A DNA stretch of 64,000 bases, from positions 543,932 through 607,931 of the forward strand of contig NZ_CP050192.1 in the NCBI RefSeq assembly GCF_011694515.1. Reading direction: 5' to 3'. Below, one piece after another: positions 10,313 to 18,294 of the stretch. Under the pieces are notes generated by a model. That model was not told where the DNA came from. It was given only the letters and a program-made list of their open reading frames with translations, and did not search any database. The position numbers were made by a program, and so were the translations under genes. Each line of letters opens with the position of its first letter. The first letter of the stretch is position 1. This DNA comes from Mycobacterium sp. DL592. Lineage in GTDB: Bacteria; Actinomycetota; Actinomycetes; Mycobacteriales; Mycobacteriaceae.

Positions 10313-10966
10313 ATGCGGATGGTCCTGGCTGTCGTGCTGGTGGCCTGCGGGCTGGCCGTCGCGTCCCCGGCTGCCGCCGAACCGGAGACCTGTCCGCCTG
10401 CCTGTGATCGCATCCCCGACTCAGCCTGGATCCCGCCGTGGGCGATTCCGCTCAACGCCCGCTACGTGTGGCCGCGGCTGCCCGGCCTGGCTGTCACCGC
10501 CGTCTCGCCGCGATTCCGGTTCGAGGAACTGTGCGCCAGCCCACCGGTGCCCGCCGACCCCCGCTCCTACGCCGTCGCCGAGCGGGCCACCGTCGTCAAC
10601 CCCGACGGCCAGTGGCAGTTGCAGGCCCAGGTAGTGCACTGGCGTGGGGAGACCTGGCGGGGCGGACCGCTGGCCGAGGACACCTTCAACACCGCCGTCG
10701 CCGTGTTGCGGGCCTGTCAGCGCACCAACCCGGCGCAGTCGCCGTCGGTGACCATTCTCGAGCCCGACCGGATGGCGGCCGTGGTCAGCGGGCCGACGAT
10801 CCTGCACCTGTACCTGGTGGCCAACCCGGCCAACAGCACGATCACCGAACTGTCGCTGTGGTCGAGCGCCCCACCGCAGACCGCGTGGCCCTCGCTGGAC
10901 GACGAAACCGTGCTCGACACCCTCGCCGCGCCGCTCTGCACCGCCTATATCGGGTCGTGTCCGTAG
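10313..10966 (+). CDS. Secreted mycobacterial protein of unknown function
   Basis: 217 aa. Residues 1-22 form a clear Sec signal peptide (MRMVLAVVLVACGLAV, cleavage after ASPAAA). The mature part begins ETCPPACDRIPDSAWIPP and holds several Cys residues that could form disulfides (in CPPAC, ELCAS, LRACQ, PLCTAYIGSC). No catalytic motif is seen. An AGGGGAGG ribosome site precedes the ATG at 10313 and decides the start. It lies just upstream of purS-purQ on the same strand; the link to purine synthesis is probably only positional. Confidence 0.8.
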   Translation: MRMVLAVVLVACGLAVASPAAAEPETCPPACDRIPDSAWIPPWAIPLNARYVWPRLPGLAVTAVSPRFRFEELCASPPVPADPRSYAVAERATVVNPDGQWQLQAQVVHWRGETWRGGPLAEDTFNTAVAVLRACQRTNPAQSPSVTILEPDRMAAVVSGPTILHLYLVANPANSTITELSLWSSAPPQTAWPSLDDETVLDTLAAPLCTAYIGSCP

Positions 10967-11018
10967 CGCGCCGGTACAGTTGAGCCGCACCGTTCACCGA
11001 CGTCAGCGAGGAGCTTCC

Positions 11019-11258
11019 GTGCCCCGGGTGGTAGTCAATGTGATGCCCAAGGCCGAGATTCTGGACCCGCAGGGCCAGGCCATCGTCGGCGCGCTGGGCC
11101 GGCTCGGGCACGCCGGCATCTCAGATGTCCGGCAGGGCAAGCGATTCGAGCTCGAAGTAGACGACTCGGTCAGCGACGCGCAGCTCGCCGAGATCGCCGA
11201 GTCACTGCTCGCCAACACCGTGATCGAGGACTGGTCGGTCACCCGGGAGAAGCCGTGA
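11019..11258 (+). CDS. purS: FGAM synthase subunit PurS
   Basis: 79 aa, usual PurS length. Typical features are [18 protein letters not shown], the GKRFELEVD strand and ANTVIEDW near the end. PurS bridges PurL and PurQ in the formylglycinamide ribonucleotide amidotransferase complex. The GTG at 11019 is preceded by GAGGA (11008-11012). The stop overlaps the purQ GTG start (GTGA at 11255-11258), so the stoichiometric subunits are coupled. Confidence 0.95.
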   Translation: MPRVVVNVMPKAEILDPQGQAIVGALGRLGHAGISDVRQGKRFELEVDDSVSDAQLAEIAESLLANTVIEDWSVTREKP

Positions 11259-11926
11259 GCGCGCGCGTCGGGGTCATCACCTTCCCCGGAACGCTCGACG
11301 ACGTCGACGCCGCCCGCGCGGTGCGGTTGGCCGGCGCCGAGGCCGTCAGTCTCTGGCACGCCGACGCCGACCTCAAGGGCGTCGACGCCGTCGTCGTCCC
11401 CGGTGGTTTCTCCTACGGCGACTACCTGCGCTGCGGGGCCATCGCCAAGTTCGCCCCGGTCATGGGTGAGGTGGTGGCCGCGGCCGGCCGCGGGATGCCC
11501 GTCCTTGGCATCTGCAACGGCTTTCAGGTGCTGTGCGAGGCGGGCCTGCTGCCCGGGGCGCTGACCCGCAACGCCGGACTGCACTTCGTGTGCCGCGACG
11601 TCTGGCTCAAGGTCGACTCCATCACCACGGCCTGGACGTCGCGCTACGAGTGGGGTGCCGAACTGCTGGTGCCGCTGAAGTCCGGCGAAGGCCGCTACGT
11701 GGCCAGCGAGGCCGTGCTCGACGAGCTGGAGGGGGAGGGGCGCGTGGTGTTCCGCTACGCCGACAACCCCAACGGCTCGATGCGCGACATCGCGGGCATC
11801 AGCTCGGCCAACGGGCGCGTCGTCGGCTTGATGCCACATCCCGAACACGCGACCGAAGCGCTGACCGGGCCATCCGACGACGGCCTCGGCCTGTTCTACT
11901 CCGCGCTGGACGCCGTCCTGGTCTAG
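11255..11926 (+). CDS. purQ: FGAM synthase glutaminase subunit PurQ
   Basis: 223-aa class I glutamine amidotransferase. The nucleophile Cys lies in GICNGFQ, and the catalytic His and Glu are in [18 protein letters not shown] at the N-terminus and [13 protein letters not shown] are PurQ signatures. It produces ammonia from glutamine for PurL (24159-26465), encoded 12 kb away on the same strand. It is translationally coupled to purS. Confidence 0.97.
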   Translation: MSARVGVITFPGTLDDVDAARAVRLAGAEAVSLWHADADLKGVDAVVVPGGFSYGDYLRCGAIAKFAPVMGEVVAAAGRGMPVLGICNGFQVLCEAGLLPGALTRNAGLHFVCRDVWLKVDSITTAWTSRYEWGAELLVPLKSGEGRYVASEAVLDELEGEGRVVFRYADNPNGSMRDIAGISSANGRVVGLMPHPEHATEALTGPSDDGLGLFYSALDAVLV

Positions 11927-11945
11927 GCCTCCGTCGCCCGACCGT

Positions 11946-13040
11946 TCACTGCCATAAGAACGGCCGATCGAGGGCGATGGTTCGTTCCGCACGGGGATAC
12001 CAGCCCTGGGGCGCGAACTGGCTGGTGTGCAGATAGCACTGCACCCGCACCTCGCGGCTGCCCGGAGTGAATGTCAGCAGCCGGCTCACCGGCAGGGTGG
12101 TCCGTGGCATGTGGTGGCGGCTCAGCGATGCGACGTTGAGAAACCAGGTCCCCCAACGGCGTTCGATGTGAGTCTTGCCGCCGTGGTTGTCCTCCGGGTG
12201 GGTGTGGGTATGGCCGGCCAGCCACATCTGCACCCGACCCGGGCGCTCGGCCAGGAACGTCTCGAAGGCCCCCGAATCAGGTTGGCTGTCCACCCAGTAC
12301 AGATAGGACGCGCCCTGAGGCGTGCCCTGCTCGAACGGACGGTGGTAGTACTCCTCCCACTCTCCGGCCGCGTTCCTGCGCACCCCCTCCCACTCGCCGG
12401 AAGCCACGGTGGTGTCCTTCAACACGTAGTGGTGCGCCGCGACGACGACGGCGTCCGGGTTGGCGTCGACCATCTGGGTGAACCAGTCGAACGTCTCACC
12501 GCCGACCACTCCGCCGGGGTTGCCGCCCAACGTTCCGCGCCCGACGGTCTGGGAGGGTTCGTTTCGGTCGCTCATCATCAGGAACAACAGGTTGCCCACC
12601 CGGAAGGAGTAACGGTGCCAGCTCCCCTCGATCGGGTACCGGCGTGCGGCAGCATCGACCCCGGAGTACTCGGTGTGCTCACCAAGCGGGTCGATCCACT
12701 TCTGCCACCACCAGGCCTCCGGTTCGGCCAAGCCGCTGCGGTCGTGGTTGCCGCACACGCTGTAGACGTCCTCGCGGCGGTGGGTCCGCAGCGCCGCGAA
12801 CTGCTCGCGCACTTCTCGGCCCTCGTCGTCCGCCGGCACGTCGTGGTGAGCGCCGGACATGTCCCCGACATCGACGGCGATGTCCCAGCCGAAGGCGGGC
12901 CCGCCTTCGGTACCGCCGGACTCCGACTGGGTGATGGCCTCGGCAAGACTGCGACGGCCGAACTTCTTGTCCGTGCCGACGTGCGCGTCACCGAAGGCCC
13001 ACAGCCGAAACGGTCGCGCGGCCGGATCCTGATGTGTCAT
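11946..13040 (-). CDS. Calcineurin-like metallophosphoesterase in the ABC operon
   Basis: 364 aa. It carries the full dimetal phosphoesterase motif set: FGDAHVG (DxH), DVGDMSG (GDxxG), CGNHDR (GNHD), VVAAHHY and AGHTHTHPE (GHxH). There is no signal peptide, so it should act in the cytoplasm on an imported or derived phospho-ester. It is the last gene of the minus-strand accessory operon, and its start overlaps the permease stop (13037-13040). It is long for the family, with an insert between GNHD and AAHH rich in aromatic and charged residues that may shape the substrate pocket. The true substrate is unknown. Confidence 0.85.
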   Translation of the reverse strand: MTHQDPAARPFRLWAFGDAHVGTDKKFGRRSLAEAITQSESGGTEGGPAFGWDIAVDVGDMSGAHHDVPADDEGREVREQFAALRTHRREDVYSVCGNHDRSGLAEPEAWWWQKWIDPLGEHTEYSGVDAAARRYPIEGSWHRYSFRVGNLLFLMMSDRNEPSQTVGRGTLGGNPGGVVGGETFDWFTQMVDANPDAVVVAAHHYVLKDTTVASGEWEGVRRNAAGEWEEYYHRPFEQGTPQGASYLYWVDSQPDSGAFETFLAERPGRVQMWLAGHTHTHPEDNHGGKTHIERRWGTWFLNVASLSRHHMPRTTLPVSRLLTFTPGSREVRVQCYLHTSQFAPQGWYPRAERTIALDRPFLWQ

Positions 13041-13870
13041 GAGTCCGCCGTGTCGATCAGGCCCCAGCGGCGCCGGATCACCCTGTCCAAGAAGGTGAAC
13101 AGGGCGTCGATGATGATGCCCAAGATCAGGATCACGATCATGATCGCAATTGCCGCGGGCATGTCCGACAGGTTCTGGGCGTTCTCGAGCAACACGCCGA
13201 TCGAGGCGGTGTTGGTGACGATGACGACGAGTTCACCGGACATCAGGCTGCGCCAGGCGAACGCCCATCCCTGCTTGAGACCGGCGACGAACATCGGCAG
13301 CGACGCGGGCAGGATGAGGTGCCGGTAGAGCGCCACCCCGCGCAGGCCCATCGACTTGGCCGAGCGCAACAGCAGCGGCGGGATGTGGTCGGCGCCCGCG
13401 ATGACTCCGGTGGCGATCGCCGGCGCGGTACCGATCACGATGACGAACAGAATCGCTGACGTGGTGATGCCGAAGAAGATGATCGCAAACGGAAACCAGG
13501 CTATCGCCGGCATCGTTTGCAAACCCGTGATGACCGGCCCGAACGCACTGCGCAGCAATCGGTTCCGCGTCACCACGACGCCAACGGCCGTCCCGATCAC
13601 CAACGCCAGCGCGAACCCGCACACCGCCCTGCCCATGGTGGTCCAGATGGCCTGCCACAAGACCGCGTGGTGCGCTTGGGCCCACAACTCGGCCAGTACC
13701 GTGGCCGGGCTGGGCAGCACGAAGGGCGGTTTCCAGCCGCTGAGGTACACCAGCTGCCACGCCAGCAGCACGGTCAGGATTCCCAGTACCGGCGGCATCA
13801 GCGAGCGGATGACACCAAGGGACGAGTAGTTGGTGCGTCGCGGTGATCGCACGACCTCAGTGAGTGTCAT
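13037..13870 (-). CDS. ABC transporter permease, sulfonate/nitrate/taurine (SsuC) type
   Basis: 277 aa with about six membrane helices and a BPD_transp_1 domain. The EAA-like loop reads LLRSAKSMGLRGVALYRHLILPASLP, and the ALVIGTAVGVVV segment is typical of SsuC/TauC permeases. The ATG at 13870 overlaps the end of the ATPase gene by 14 bp; a GTG at 13882 is an alternative start. Its partners are the ATPase (13857-14651) and lipoprotein (14648-15673). Confidence 0.9.
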   Translation of the reverse strand: MTLTEVVRSPRRTNYSSLGVIRSLMPPVLGILTVLLAWQLVYLSGWKPPFVLPSPATVLAELWAQAHHAVLWQAIWTTMGRAVCGFALALVIGTAVGVVVTRNRLLRSAFGPVITGLQTMPAIAWFPFAIIFFGITTSAILFVIVIGTAPAIATGVIAGADHIPPLLLRSAKSMGLRGVALYRHLILPASLPMFVAGLKQGWAFAWRSLMSGELVVIVTNTASIGVLLENAQNLSDMPAAIAIMIVILILGIIIDALFTFLDRVIRRRWGLIDTADS

Positions 13871-14651
13871 GGCCACCGCCACCGGACTGCAGACGATCGG
13901 TGATCACAGCCGCCAGCTGCGCCACCTCGGCCGTGTCGACGCGCCGCGGACGTTCGATCCGGACCGGGAAGTCGGCAAGAACCCGCCCGGGCCTGCTGCT
14001 CAACAACACGACGCGGTCAGCCAGCCGCACCGCTTCACCGACGTTGTGCGTCACGAACAGCACGGTCAACCCACACTCGGTGACCACCCGTTCGAGTTCG
14101 GTGTGCAGATGATCGCGGGTCATCGCGTCGAGGGCGCCGAACGGCTCGTCCATGAGCAGCGTATTCGCGTCCTGAGCCAGCGCTCGAGCCAAGGCCACCC
14201 GCTGGCGCATGCCTCCGGACAGTTGGTGGGGGCGAGCGTCGGCGAATTCGGTGAGCCGGACCGTGTGCAGCAATTCGGCGACACGTTCTGCCCGCTGCCG
14301 CTTGGGTACCCCGCGGGCCCGCAGCGGCAACTCCACGTTGCGTGCCGCGGTCAACCAGGGAAACAGAGCCGCTTCCTGAAACATCAAGGCCGGGCGGCCA
14401 TTCCCGGTGAACACCGCGCCCGAGGACGGCTGCTCCAAACCCGCCACGAGCGACAGCAATGTGCTCTTGCCGCAACCGGATGCGCCGACGATACACACGA
14501 AGCCACCGGATTCCACGCTCAGGGAGATGCCGTCGAGCGCCTGGACATCCGACCGGGCCTGCCGGTAGACCTTCGACACCTCCGTCAGCCGGACGGCCAC
14601 CTCGGACCCGGAGTGCGGAGGACTCGCCGCCGTGCACACGGGGCTGGTCAT
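13857..14651 (-). CDS. ABC transporter ATPase, sulfonate/nitrate (SsuB) type
   Basis: 264 aa. Walker A is GASGCGKST, the Q-loop MFQEAALFPW, the signature LSGGMRQRVALARA, Walker B TLLMDEPFGALD and the H-switch VTHNVGEA. The QEAALFPW Q-loop and DEPFGALD are characteristic of the SsuB/TauB/NrtD group. The start overlaps the stop of the binding-protein gene (14648-14651), and the stop lies inside the permease start region. Confidence 0.93.
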   Translation of the reverse strand: MTSPVCTAASPPHSGSEVAVRLTEVSKVYRQARSDVQALDGISLSVESGGFVCIVGASGCGKSTLLSLVAGLEQPSSGAVFTGNGRPALMFQEAALFPWLTAARNVELPLRARGVPKRQRAERVAELLHTVRLTEFADARPHQLSGGMRQRVALARALAQDANTLLMDEPFGALDAMTRDHLHTELERVVTECGLTVLFVTHNVGEAVRLADRVVLLSSRPGRVLADFPVRIERPRRVDTAEVAQLAAVITDRLQSGGGGHDTH

Positions 14652-15673
14652 GCGTCAACCTGTGGCTTTCCCGATGCCTTCAGGAGGTCGTTCAGCAGAT
14701 GCAGGTCGAAGATCCCGTCGAGGTTGATCGGTTCGAGCAGGCCCACCGAAACCGCCTTCTGCACCTGGTCTTTCAACGAGGCGGCGTTGGGATCATTTGT
14801 GAAGGTCGTCTCCTGGAAGGACGCGCGGAGCACGTCCGGATCCAGCCCCTTGCCCAGCGATTTGGCCAGCGTCGCGTTGGCGGCCTGCGCGGCAGCGTCG
14901 GGACTGTCGTGGATGAGGTCATTGGCCTCGACCTGTCCGCGGAGCAGACCGCTGACGACGTCGGGGTGCGCATTGAGGAACTCCTGGCGTACGACCAGCA
15001 CGGTGATGGTGTTCGGGTCCGTCCATAGCGTCGTGCCGCCGGCTTTGACCAGCTGAACGTCGTACGGGGCGGACTCGATCGCGCCGGCGATCTGATTCGC
15101 GGCGAACTCCGCGACGATGGCGGACTCAGGCTTGGTGGGTTTGATGAAGACGTCGCCCCCACCCTGGGCGTTGGTGTGCAGGCCGTTCTCCTTGAGCCAC
15201 GACCGAAGGCTGACATCCTGTGTCCCACCCAGGGCGGGGTCGGCCAGCGTCTTGCCGCGCAGGTCCTCGGCGGTGCGGATCTCCGGTTTGACGACGAAAG
15301 ACGTTCCCCCCGTTGCTGATCCGGAGACGATCTTGATCGCGGTGCCGCCCGACTTCTGCCAAGCGTTGAACACCGGGTTGGGCCCGACGTAAGCAGCGTC
15401 GATCTGGCCCGACAACAGGGCGGTGACCTCCTCGGTGCCCTGACCGAACGCCTTGGCATCCAAGGTGACGTCGGGCCCGAGATTCTTGCCGAAAAGCCCC
15501 TTGTCGATGCCGACCAAGGCGGACGCGTGGGTGATGCGGGTCAGGTAGCCCAGGCGCAGTGTGACGGAGTGGGCCGCACTCGTCGACGAGGCGTTCTGTC
15601 CGCAGCCGGTCAGCCCGGCAACGAGTACGGACAGCAGCACCGCCGCCTGAATAGTGAACATGCGTCGAGGCAT
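14648..15673 (-). CDS. ABC substrate-binding lipoprotein, SsuA/TauA type
   Basis: 341 aa. It has an N-terminal lipoprotein signal with lipobox LTGC (Cys about residue 24). The periplasmic-binding fold has the order of the SsuA/NMT1 family: LRLGYLTRITHASALVGIDKG, the QIDAAYVGPNP pocket strand and a DLRGKTLADPALG domain-2 entry. These proteins bind alkanesulfonates, taurine, sulfate esters or nitrate; the ligand here is not deducible. An AGGAG ribosome site lies 6-7 bp before the ATG. The gene lies 85 bp downstream of the 35-aa leader peptide stop, with a hairpin in between, so its expression may be attenuated. Confidence 0.9.
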   Translation of the reverse strand: MPRRMFTIQAAVLLSVLVAGLTGCGQNASSTSAAHSVTLRLGYLTRITHASALVGIDKGLFGKNLGPDVTLDAKAFGQGTEEVTALLSGQIDAAYVGPNPVFNAWQKSGGTAIKIVSGSATGGTSFVVKPEIRTAEDLRGKTLADPALGGTQDVSLRSWLKENGLHTNAQGGGDVFIKPTKPESAIVAEFAANQIAGAIESAPYDVQLVKAGGTTLWTDPNTITVLVVRQEFLNAHPDVVSGLLRGQVEANDLIHDSPDAAAQAANATLAKSLGKGLDPDVLRASFQETTFTNDPNAASLKDQVQKAVSVGLLEPINLDGIFDLHLLNDLLKASGKPQVDA

Positions 15674-15716
15674 GATGTCTCCTGGAGGAAAGTATGTGTA
15701 CCGAGAATGGGTGTTG

Positions 15717-15733
15717 ACCGGCCATCGGCCGGT
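15717..15733 (-). promoter_or_regulatory. Perfect hairpin between leader peptide and binding-protein gene
   Basis: ACCGGCC-ATC-GGCCGGT, a 7-bp all-GC-rich stem with a 3-base loop. It lies about 25 nt after the leader peptide stop codon and 43 nt before the ABC binding-protein ATG. Position and symmetry fit an attenuator or ribosome-responsive structure, but there is no U-tract, so it need not be an intrinsic terminator. Confidence 0.5.
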
Positions 15734-15758
15734 GCGATGAAGTGCAGGACAGCAGGAT

Positions 15759-15866
15759 TCAGCGAAAGCGGGCGAAGCCGCGCAGGCCGCAACAGGCGGC
15801 GGCGATGACGCGCTGCAGATCGATGTGCAGGCGTCTGGTGAGCTGCGACCGAAGGGCCGGTGTCAC
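15759..15866 (-). CDS. 35-aa sulfur-type leader peptide (HIDLQRV family)
   Basis: GTG-started ORF of 35 codons plus stop. Its middle reads LTRRLHIDLQRV and is followed by IAAACCGLRG. The R-R-x-H-x-D-L-x-R-V core, followed by Cys residues, matches the short putative leader peptides found in actinobacteria ahead of sulfur-assimilation and ABC transporter genes. The start overlaps the stop of the DUF3604 gene (GTGA, 15863-15866), so it can be translated by re-initiation. Adjacent Cys codons suggest ribosome stalling when Cys-tRNA is scarce, with effects on the hairpin at 15717-15733 and the ABC genes. Homology is by motif recognition only. Confidence 0.7.
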   Translation of the reverse strand: MTPALRSQLTRRLHIDLQRVIAAACCGLRGFARFR

Positions 15867-18214
15867 GCCGGGCTCCGATCAGGCCGGGAGAGGAACAACG
15901 GGCTGGTCCACAGTTGGTGGCCATCGGATTGCCGTGCCCGCAGGTAGACGGCGCTGTCGCCGTGTGGAAGATCCAGTGCGAGGCGACCGGTGGCCGTCAC
16001 GGGCAGCATTGCCGGCTCCGCGATCCGCTCGACCCTGACCGCCAGGTTCAGGCCGCCCACGCTGATGTCGTGATGAACCGACTGCATCAGTTGCTCACCG
16101 GTGATCGTCAGTGCTGCTTCGAGGCCGCCCTCGATCACTGTGGTGGACAGCTCCAGTCGCGCCTGTGCCAGTGCGGAGAGCCGCAACACCACGCCGATGT
16201 CGCTGCCGTAGGTCACCGTGCGCCAGGTGAGCCCGTCGGCGAGAGTGTCGAAGTGCTGTTCGGGATGCGTAGCGGCCCAGGGCGTCACCGTTTCGATATC
16301 GGTTCCGCTGACCCGTAGCCGCCCCGTCCAGGTTGCCCACCGATAGCGGTCTCGATGGCGCGCCCCGCCCCAGCGGACTCGGACCAGTTCGTCGGAGAGC
16401 CCTGTCTCGGTTTGCAGGTCGCGCCGCCAGAGTCGCCCGGTGGTGTCGCGTACCTCGAGCTCCTCGAGTCCGGTGCTGCCGTAGAGGGCGTACTCCGCCG
16501 CGAGCTGCTCGGCGTCCACCTCGAACTCGTCGCCCATCCAGTGCTCACCGGAGTGCAGAAGCGCGACCGCTCGCGCGCCGGTGGTGGCCCAGGTCCGGCG
16601 GGAGCGCAGGGCGCGCCCGACCTCCCCGCGGTTCAGCTCGGTGGCCAACACCCCGGTGAGCCCACCGTATCCGCCGAAGATGTTGGCGCCGGGTGCGCCG
16701 CCGCCGGGGCGACCCCGGTGCTCGTCGCTGGCAGCGCTGGCGCCCAGACGCAGACCGCGCGCCAGCGCGTCTTCGAAGAACCACGGACTGGTGCCCCAGG
16801 CCGAGTGCACCTCGATCAGGCGCTCGAGGCCCGGATGGTGCCAGTCCAGAACGGCACGCCGGCCCCCCACGTGGGGGATCAACAGATAGGACTCGGGATC
16901 GTGGTCGTAGGCGGCGTACAGGCGGGTGATCGGCCACGCTTGTGGCGCAAGCTCATTGGTCGACATCCCCTGGTGCCACTCCAGCGAACGGGCCAACGTG
17001 GTGTCGTCGCCGAGGAACACGACATTGTGGTCCCCGCCGACGCCGGCGGTGCCGCACCACTCGACTCCCGGGTAGCAGACGAACCGTCCCTCTTCGGTCA
17101 CCTCTCGGCAGGCCGACACGACTTCGGCCCAGGCCTGATCGGTGATCTGAAAATCGTTGGCGGTGTAGCCCAATACGTCGAGAGCGCCGACGTCGCGCCC
17201 GAACGTCAGATTCCACGGGGTGTCCTGGGTTCCGACGGTGTCGTTGGAGTGCACGTGCAGATCAGCGAAAAAGCCTCGGGGAGAGGGGAGTTCGTCGACG
17301 ATGTCCAGGTGGCAGGTGCTCGACAGCCGCTCGGGGGCGTCCAAGTCGGCGAGAAGCTCGACGGTGCCACCGCTGGCTGGAACCGCCACCGTTGTGCACG
17401 CCCATCCGGTCGTGGGGAACGCGGCTCGTGCCACCGACAGGTTGTCCACCGCGGCATGGATCGTCGCCGGCACGTCGCGGCAGACGTTGCCCCACCGGTC
17501 CTGAAGATGGGCACGCAGCTGGGCGGTGTCGACATCCGCGCGAACCACCCTGGGGCCGTGCACGACCAGCCGCTCCGGCCTGCCGGGTGTGATGGCAAGC
17601 CTCGTGACCCCGGCATGAGCCATCCGCGATGTACCCAGCGCGTCGACGAACAGATGGACCTCGAACTCGTCCTCGACGAAAGTCTGCACCCTGGTGCCGG
17701 GACCGCCGAAACTCCGGTCACCCAACCGGATCTCGATGATGTCCCCCGGGCGCAGGTACCCATCGACCACGTGGATCAGCAGTGATTTCTGGAAGGGGCG
17801 CTCGCCACCCTTGACGTCGTATCTGACCTCGAGGTGCTCGACGGTGGCGAGCCCCTGCTCGGACGCGCGTCCGGCGCGAGAACGGTGCACCAGGCGGGCC
17901 GAGGCGTAGTCGCGGCCGTGCGGATCGACCGTCTGGAGGTCCCAGTCCGAGTAATACCGGAAGCACAGTTTGAGCCAGCCGCTGTCGGCGATACCCGAGC
18001 GGCCCACGATGTAGGTGAAGATCAGTTCTTCGATAGCGCCGGCCACCACCGACGGGGTATCGCAGGACAGGACGCCGAGGAACGGCAGGGCGTCCAGTTC
18101 CTCGTTGACGTGCGCGGCGACAACAGGATCCGAGCAATCGTTGGTCTGAACGCGCGACTGAGGCCGCACCGCGACGCGGACAGCTGGCGCGTCAACCGAG
18201 GCGGGGACCGACAT
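15863..18214 (-). CDS. DUF3604 / PHP-fold putative metallohydrolase
   Basis: 783 aa. The N-terminal half is beta-rich without recognised motifs. A PHP-type metal domain begins with DLHVHSND (His320/His322) and continues with PGVEWCG (Glu), GGDHNVVF, LIPHVGG, IEVHSAWG and ASDEHRG (Asp-x-His), which fits the DUF3604 family with its PHP-like metal site. The C-terminal 200 residues are again beta-rich. No signal peptide is visible. PHP domains hydrolyse phosphoester or similar bonds, but DUF3604 substrates are not established to my knowledge. The ATG at 18214 is preferred over upstream in-frame starts that fall in the divergent promoter. It heads the operon, divergent from the LysR gene. Confidence 0.75.
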   Translation of the reverse strand: MSVPASVDAPAVRVAVRPQSRVQTNDCSDPVVAAHVNEELDALPFLGVLSCDTPSVVAGAIEELIFTYIVGRSGIADSGWLKLCFRYYSDWDLQTVDPHGRDYASARLVHRSRAGRASEQGLATVEHLEVRYDVKGGERPFQKSLLIHVVDGYLRPGDIIEIRLGDRSFGGPGTRVQTFVEDEFEVHLFVDALGTSRMAHAGVTRLAITPGRPERLVVHGPRVVRADVDTAQLRAHLQDRWGNVCRDVPATIHAAVDNLSVARAAFPTTGWACTTVAVPASGGTVELLADLDAPERLSSTCHLDIVDELPSPRGFFADLHVHSNDTVGTQDTPWNLTFGRDVGALDVLGYTANDFQITDQAWAEVVSACREVTEEGRFVCYPGVEWCGTAGVGGDHNVVFLGDDTTLARSLEWHQGMSTNELAPQAWPITRLYAAYDHDPESYLLIPHVGGRRAVLDWHHPGLERLIEVHSAWGTSPWFFEDALARGLRLGASAASDEHRGRPGGGAPGANIFGGYGGLTGVLATELNRGEVGRALRSRRTWATTGARAVALLHSGEHWMGDEFEVDAEQLAAEYALYGSTGLEELEVRDTTGRLWRRDLQTETGLSDELVRVRWGGARHRDRYRWATWTGRLRVSGTDIETVTPWAATHPEQHFDTLADGLTWRTVTYGSDIGVVLRLSALAQARLELSTTVIEGGLEAALTITGEQLMQSVHHDISVGGLNLAVRVERIAEPAMLPVTATGRLALDLPHGDSAVYLRARQSDGHQLWTSPLFLSRPDRSPA

Positions 18215-18260
18215 GGCGTCAATTCTGTCCGGCACCCACCTACCAGTCCAGTTCATATAT

Positions 18261-18277
18261 ATGATGCGATCTATCAT
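18261..18277. promoter_or_regulatory. Inverted repeat in the LysR/DUF3604 divergent promoter
   Basis: ATGAT-N7-ATCAT palindrome in an AT-rich patch (ATATATGATG) within the 80-bp divergent region, the only AT-rich spot nearby. It sits 17 bp before the LysR ATG and 47 bp before the DUF3604 ATG. This is where a LysR-type regulator would bind to control itself and the operon; the match to the classic T-N11-A box is loose. Confidence 0.45.
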
Positions 18278-18294
18278 CAGGAGTGATTGGTGCG

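Noticed and set aside
11003..11992. 329-codon minus-strand ORF opposite purS/purQ
   Set aside because: Mirror of highly biased GC3 codons; the plus strand encodes convincing PurS and PurQ motifs.
12027..13328. 433-codon plus-strand ORF opposite the metallophosphoesterase
   Set aside because: Shadow ORF; the minus strand has all phosphoesterase motifs.
13830..15056. 408-codon plus-strand ORF opposite the ABC genes
   Set aside because: Shadow of three ABC transporter genes with intact motifs on the minus strand.
16355..17785. 476-codon plus-strand ORF opposite DUF3604
   Set aside because: Shadow; the minus strand contains the PHP metal motifs in order.
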